Shown: positions 59,391 to 64,000 of the stretch, one piece after another
How the letters are laid out: the number at the start of each line of letters is the position of its first letter
Position numbering within the stretch: the stretch's first letter is position 1
From: Lucifuga dentata
Lineage: Eukaryota; Chordata; Actinopteri; Ophidiiformes; Bythitidae
Direction: 5' to 3'
Length of the DNA stretch: 64,000 bases
NCBI GenBank assembly: GCA_014773175.1
Contig: VXCM01001383.1
Location: 8,248 to 72,247 of the forward strand
Made by a program: the position numbers and the translations under genes
The notes under the pieces: generated by a model
Seen by the model: the letters and a program-made list of their open reading frames with translations, nothing else
Database searches by the model: none
Told to the model about the DNA's origin: nothing

Positions 59391-61760
59391 CTGGGATCAG
59401 GAAGATATTACTTTCAGAATAATTCATCATTACCGTATTTACAATGAATATGTTTTCTCCATTAATATGATTAGCTTTATTGCGGTGGGAAATGTTCAGG
59501 TGCCATGTGGACATTACTAAATATAATATAAGCTCAAGTGTCCTAGATTCATAAATACGTATAAATGGGGAGACACTCCTGAGAATTGATGGAGCTTGTT
59601 TATGTTCTGTATAGTGTTTTCCTTTTAATTTCTATTCATTGAGACTCTAGAGGTACTCTTTTACTACTAATGAATAGGTAAACGAATGGCTAATTGCATT
59701 AAGTGGCATTAGTTATGCAACAAAAGTTGAAAAAGTAAATAACAATATAAGCTTGGGGCTGTATTAGGTGATATAGATAAACAGAATACTGAGATAAACA
59801 ACGTGATGCGATTTTTACTTGGGTCAGGTGGTGACGGCTTCGCTCCAGGAGGAGGGGTGTGAGGGACCTGGTCTTCCCAAGAGAGGAGTGCAGTTCTTCA
59901 GCAGATTGTCTTGCACTGGCCAGCTGCTCCTGCACTGCACCCGGCAGACCCTGAGCACTGGACACCACACTTGAGCACGCTGATTTCAGCTGGTTACTCA
60001 GGCCACGCACCATGGAGAGGGCCCGCCATTCCAACTGCTGTGAGGAGACATAAAAAAATTGAATTACCTAGAAGACTGACAGTACAGTGCATTCCTCCTC
60101 TCAGGCCAAACAAGCCTTGTTCTCATAATACACTGGCCTAGTTGAGAAAGAAACAACTATCATGAACATAATCTATTTTTCTGGATGTACCTCCGCTTCT
60201 GCATCTGTGTCATCTCAACCCCATTTTTCTCGCCCCATTTGATACAGTACAGCAATTCTTTCAATGTGCTGCCTGCCAAAGCATACAGTATATTTGAGCC
60301 CAACACATCCAGTTTGTTATTGCATGTTGATTGTGTATCATAGGATAAGTATGCCTGATTTTTTTCATTGAGTGTGGTGTATTACTTTTGAAAAAACTGA
60401 CAAAAGTATAGAAAAATGCCATATCATGCAATGTTATGAAATCATTTAAAACATTTCTGAATCCACCCCTGGATGCAGATCCACACCAATATTTAATGGG
60501 TTCTTCCCTTGGCCATATCCCACTCTTCCACCAGGTTTTGCCAAAATCTATTCATAAGTTACAAAAAAAATAAAATAAAATAAATAAACCAAAAGATATG
60601 AGGGAAACATAAGCTTCTTAGTGGCAGTAATGATAGACATAAATGACTGTCAGATGATCATGTGTTTGTAAGATATCAATTCTTCCCAAAACTCCTGTAC
60701 ACCTACGCTTGGTAGCACCATTACCCATGATAAACTGTGGGTGGATTATAATTCAACATCAGACCCTAAAATGCCTGTCTGATTTACTGGTGAATTTCAG
60801 GGTTAGGATTTTATATTGTCCCGATTATACAAACTTGCTCATGCTATGATTTCTAAAATTAGTTCAATCAGGATTCTAAAACAACATGGAGCATACACTG
60901 ATTTATTAATAAATGCTGACCCAAGCAAAGAAAGCTCTAAATCAAGGGTGTCGCTGTTATTTGTTTCTCAACATAAACTTAATTTCTACTAACTAACAAA
61001 CAAACAACAAGGATTTAATCCATTGAAGTCATTCTCTTGGCTGCCCCAAAAAATCCCCCACATTTGATATAATGTCATCAACTGTGGCAAAATGGGTTGC
61101 AGCTAAAACCCTTTTCATGTTTGGGAAGAGTGGATTTGAGGGTCACATCAGGTGAGCAGGGTGGGCGATGAACTAGTTCAAAGCTGCAGTTATGCCAATA
61201 ACTGGTGTGTGCAAGTACAACAGACCTTTAGGTACTAGTGAAAGTTCTGAGTTATAACAGCTCAAATGAATGCAGTTGAAAAAAAAATACTACAGTCCTT
61301 GCTCACTTCATTCTGTGTCAGATTTAGAACTTATCCTTTTGGATGTATAAATTACATGAAATGCAGCAGCAATCTGCTTTGATGCAGCTGACTGAATTCA
61401 CAAATCGTACCGTCCTGACCTCAGTTTCATCTCCGCTACCATCTGGCTCCACTTCAGTCGTTCCAGTTCCAGCTTGCTGCTCCTTCCACTCATCCCAGCG
61501 TTGGAGCAGCTGCTCTGAGGCTCCTCCTATCTGGTTACTGGCGGTACTGAGACTGTTGCGGGCACTCTCCAGCAGGTCCAGAGTACTGGTAATCTGAACC
61601 ACTGCAGAATAGGTGGCATCCCTGGCACGTCTCGCGCGGATCAGGGACTGCTCTAGGGCTCGCTCCTGTACCTTGGCAGAGAGTTTCCCCAGACGGACAA
61701 AGTAGCTTGGAGTTGCTGGCGGCAGCGTCACCTCGCTTGTGGCCGGTTCAGCCAGAGCAG
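59253..61760 (-). CDS. plin3: Perilipin, C-terminal three exons (partial)
   Basis: Perilipins coat lipid droplets and regulate lipolysis and droplet stability. Three coding exons in phase: 61411-61760, 59819-60037 and 59253-59390. They encode the C-terminal four-helix bundle: [20 protein letters not shown], the helix with [56 protein letters not shown], and the family terminal motif [24 protein letters not shown]3 is favoured by FAPQITE and SARQSAEEL, but PLIN2 or a teleost paralogue is possible. The PAT domain and 11-mer repeats must lie beyond 64000. Confidence 0.85.
59819..60037 (-). CDS. plin3: perilipin penultimate exon
   Basis: 73 codons from [12 protein letters not shown] to RHHLTQ; CACAG acceptor, CAA|GTAAAA donor, phase 0 at both ends. 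Confidence 0.92.
60118..60640. repeat. Diverged dispersed fish repeat, copy 2
   Basis: AATACACTGGCCTAGTTGAG through CTGAATCCACCCCTGGATGC matches the order of blocks at 19600-20130 (AGTACACTGGCCAAAAGAG... CTGAATCCACCCTTGGATCC). Confidence 0.75.
60641..61410. other. Perilipin intron, nothing recognised
   Basis: AT-rich intronic DNA without coding bias. Confidence 0.6.
61411..61760 (-). CDS. plin3: perilipin exon, helical domain
   Basis: 350 bp; [20 protein letters not shown] starts the region, ending GDETEVRT at ACG|GTACGA. The first codon is split, taking one base from an exon outside the window. Confidence 0.92.
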
Positions 61761-62285
61761 CTGAAAGAATGAAGACGAAAGAATCTTTACGACCAAAACT
61801 TACACAGTGTTTGGTTCATATATTTTTAACACAATTCCTGATCATTATTTTGCAAGTAGTGCAGCTTTCTAGAATTTTTAAGAAGGCTTTGAAGATTTTA
61901 AGGTGAACATTAATGAAATTTCCTTTTCAGGAATTTTAATTATAGTTTGTTAAACAAAGTTATGCTGGCAGTAAGGGTACTCTATAGCAGCCATTTCTGC
62001 TCTCTTGTTGCATTTTAACTGCTGTTTATGGAAATTACATTCAAGAAAACTTTTCAGTCAGAATATTCATGATTTGGTAAGTGTGGCACGGATGGGTGGA
62101 TATTTTGAGCTCCAGCAGAAGGCAGAATTTGATTCTATTCCGCTGTGACAGCAGGTGCACTTGTTCTGAAGCAGGTTAATTGACTTGGACAGGGTTCAAA
62201 TGTACCTGCTCATGACAAACAGGAGCAGTGGAGAGCTGAGCAGTGTGTGACTCATTCATTAATGAGTGGACAGTTGGGATTATAT

Positions 62286-62617
62286 TTGAGCTGCAGCTAA
62301 TGATTATTAACATATCAAATGCTTTGCTTGACTGATTCATCATTTAGTGTATAAAATGTCAAAAAAAAATAGTGACAATTCCTCGTCAGAAATTCCCAAA
62401 GATCAGTGTGACTTTTTCAAATTGCTTGTTTTTTTACAGTCAAGATAAAAAAAAAAAAAAAACTCAGATGTACAATATGACAAAAAAGAAAGCAGCAAAT
62501 CTCTATTTGAGACACTACAAACAGTAAATGTTTGACATTTTTACTTGGTAAATGACAAATGATTGATTCTTAAAATTGTTTTAAATTGTCAGTTCATTAA
62601 CCATTTCAGCCCTACTA
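62286..62617. mobile_element. hAT-like 'gggctgcaactaatgatta' MITE, copy 2
   Basis: GAGCTGCAGCTAATGATTAT at the left, CATTTCAGCCCTAC at the right, and interior TATAAAATGTCAAAAAAAAA and AATTCCCAAAGATCAGTGTG match the very common teleost element. Confidence 0.7.
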
Positions 62618-62639
62618 TAGAATAACCATTGTCTCCCTA

Positions 62640-63290
62640 TGTCTTTGAGTCAGTGAATCCCTGTTGAAAAACACCTGGGTGCCATGCTAACCGCTGAGCA
62701 CATTCATTGCCTTTGAGTACTGGGATTATTTCCCAACAATTTGTATTTCTATTGCATCTTTATTGTTGCCATAATCAGAGAAGAGCATGCCCTCTTGAGT
62801 GTTTTTGTCACTATATTGAAGATTACAGGTTGTCATGATAACATGGCATCACAGTAGCAGGTGTCTGAGCTGCGAGTGCTGGAAATTGTAGTGGGTTTAC
62901 AGGCCAAGTTAACAGAAGGGCAGTTCATTGGAATGTCCTGCCTCCCTCAGCTATGAATAGCATCAACCATTTATGTGTTCATCTCCAGTCACTGTGGCAG
63001 AATTTAACACTTTTTTATTATGATCACCTTGATTTGCCTTTGTGGTGATGGAATACTACATAAGGGCAATTTTCTTGAAGAGTTCAGTGTCATATTTGCT
63101 TTTAATCAATAGATTAGTGAAGCAAGCCCATGCTGACAGCTATTGCTTATCTTGGTAAATGGCAAATGGTGCGTAAGTATTCATTCAAAAGTATTGATTT
63201 TTTGTGGATGATTACATTTTACGTAAATTGAAGTCATGTCATCTGCTATACGGATGCTTGGAAGTGTGTAAGGTATATGAGGCAAATTAT
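62640..63290. promoter_or_regulatory. Possible conserved non-coding block in perilipin intron
   Basis: Non-repetitive, compositionally complex intronic DNA between two MITEs, without ORFs. Candidate regulatory sequence only; conservation cannot be tested here. Confidence 0.2.
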
Positions 63291-63342
63291 TATGGTTAAA
63301 CTCTAAAATGTCCCTCTCTAAAGCAACAGTGTAGCATCACTA

Positions 63343-63991
63343 ATTCTTATGTCTCTGCCAAGGAATATAGTTCCAGGAGAAGTTATGTTCTTGGAAGCTT
63401 TTACAAAGAAATTAAAACAACTGTGTTTTCTACAATCGTGCAAAAACTGTTAGAAGGAGAAACATTGAATTTTAAGGTGGATGTATCACCTGGACATTTG
63501 ATTTTGAAAGGTTGGAGCAGGGGTACTCAAATACAAATCTTAAAGGTCCACAAACCAAATTTTCAATAAGACAAAGGTCCATTTATTAAAGTCAGTCAAG
63601 TCAGCGTCAGATTGGGATACTAATTTTTACTGAGAATTTAAGGTGCTGGGAGGGGGCAGACGACAATGGAGCAGTGCAGTTGGACACTGGGTTTCACTTT
63701 CTCCGCGGCTAAGAAAGTGGAGAATTTTGACTCGTTGTGTTGCAGACAATACAAATAATACATATGAAAAGTATGGTTTGCTCAGAGTCTGGAGACAGTT
63801 GTGGTTTGGTCTGGATCCAGTCCAGAGTCTGGATTTTTGAGGATGACTGGATTAGAGGATTAATAACAGGAAATAATAGGAAAACTAAAATATGGTTTTA
63901 CGTTTTGGAAATTGGGCTGTCAGTAACGTACCATACATGCTGGTTGTATATATTGGGCTCAAACATGAACGATGACGGAATGGTCCTTTAA
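63343..63991 (-). mobile_element. TTAA-ended MITE, copy 8 (subfamily B) with nested hAT-like insert
   Basis: Right end AATGGTCCTTTAA and interior AAACATTGAATTTTAAGG are family sequence in reverse orientation; the left terminal repeat is missing. An insert at about 63515-63840 begins GCAGGGGTACTCAAATAC and is unrelated, looking like a hAT-type MITE. Confidence 0.75.
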
Positions 63992-64000
63992 GACATCTAC

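Noticed and set aside
63515..63840. 65-codon ORF starting MLGGGRRQW
   Set aside because: Falls inside the hAT-like insert within MITE copy 8; no protein similarity recognised.

Overview
The window is vertebrate nuclear DNA, almost certainly from a teleost fish (probably a percomorph). The evidence is split genes with GT/AG introns, proteins that read like RGL1, ABHD17A, ZFAND6 and a perilipin, dense (CA)n/(TG)n microsatellites, and typical fish transposons (RTE-like and I/Nimb-like LINEs, hAT-like and Tc1-like MITEs). No prokaryotic feature, CRISPR array, rRNA or tRNA was seen.

Layout. 1-960 is a 329-bp tandem repeat carrying TG microsatellites. 2107-31235 holds rgl1 on the + strand: a newly inferred distal first exon (2107-2332), a proximal first exon (15529-15555), 17 further coding exons to 29467, and a 3' UTR to about 31235. 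31236-38900 is a transposon-rich interval between two convergent genes. It contains a 5'-truncated LINE with clean target-site duplications, a promoter-like cluster (CACGTG, TGACGTCA, GGAAGT) with a possible short spliced transcript, and a decayed second LINE. 38944-44988 is abhd17a (- strand, 4 coding exons). 51611-56466 is zfand6 (- strand, 5 coding exons) with a promoter near 57.7 kb and probably a long 3' UTR. 59253-61760 holds the last three exons of a perilipin (- strand); its 5' part lies beyond the window.

Function. RGL1 is a Ras-GTP-activated exchange factor for Ral. ABHD17A is a membrane-anchored hydrolase that depalmitoylates N-Ras and other proteins. ZFAND6 is an A20/AN1 zinc-finger ubiquitin adaptor. 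Perilipins coat lipid droplets. The genes are not an operon; any joint logic (Ras-related function of rgl1 and abhd17a, the ABHD17-ZFAND pairing) is inference.

Two things dominate the non-genic signal. First, eight copies of a roughly 600-bp element with about 90-bp terminal inverted repeats and TTAA ends are spread over the window in both orientations and two subfamilies. Second, 20 isolated N bases mark contig joins. Nine of them are flanked by exact 62-66 bp duplications that are assembly artefacts, and four of these hit rgl1 coding exons, creating phantom repeats or frameshifts.
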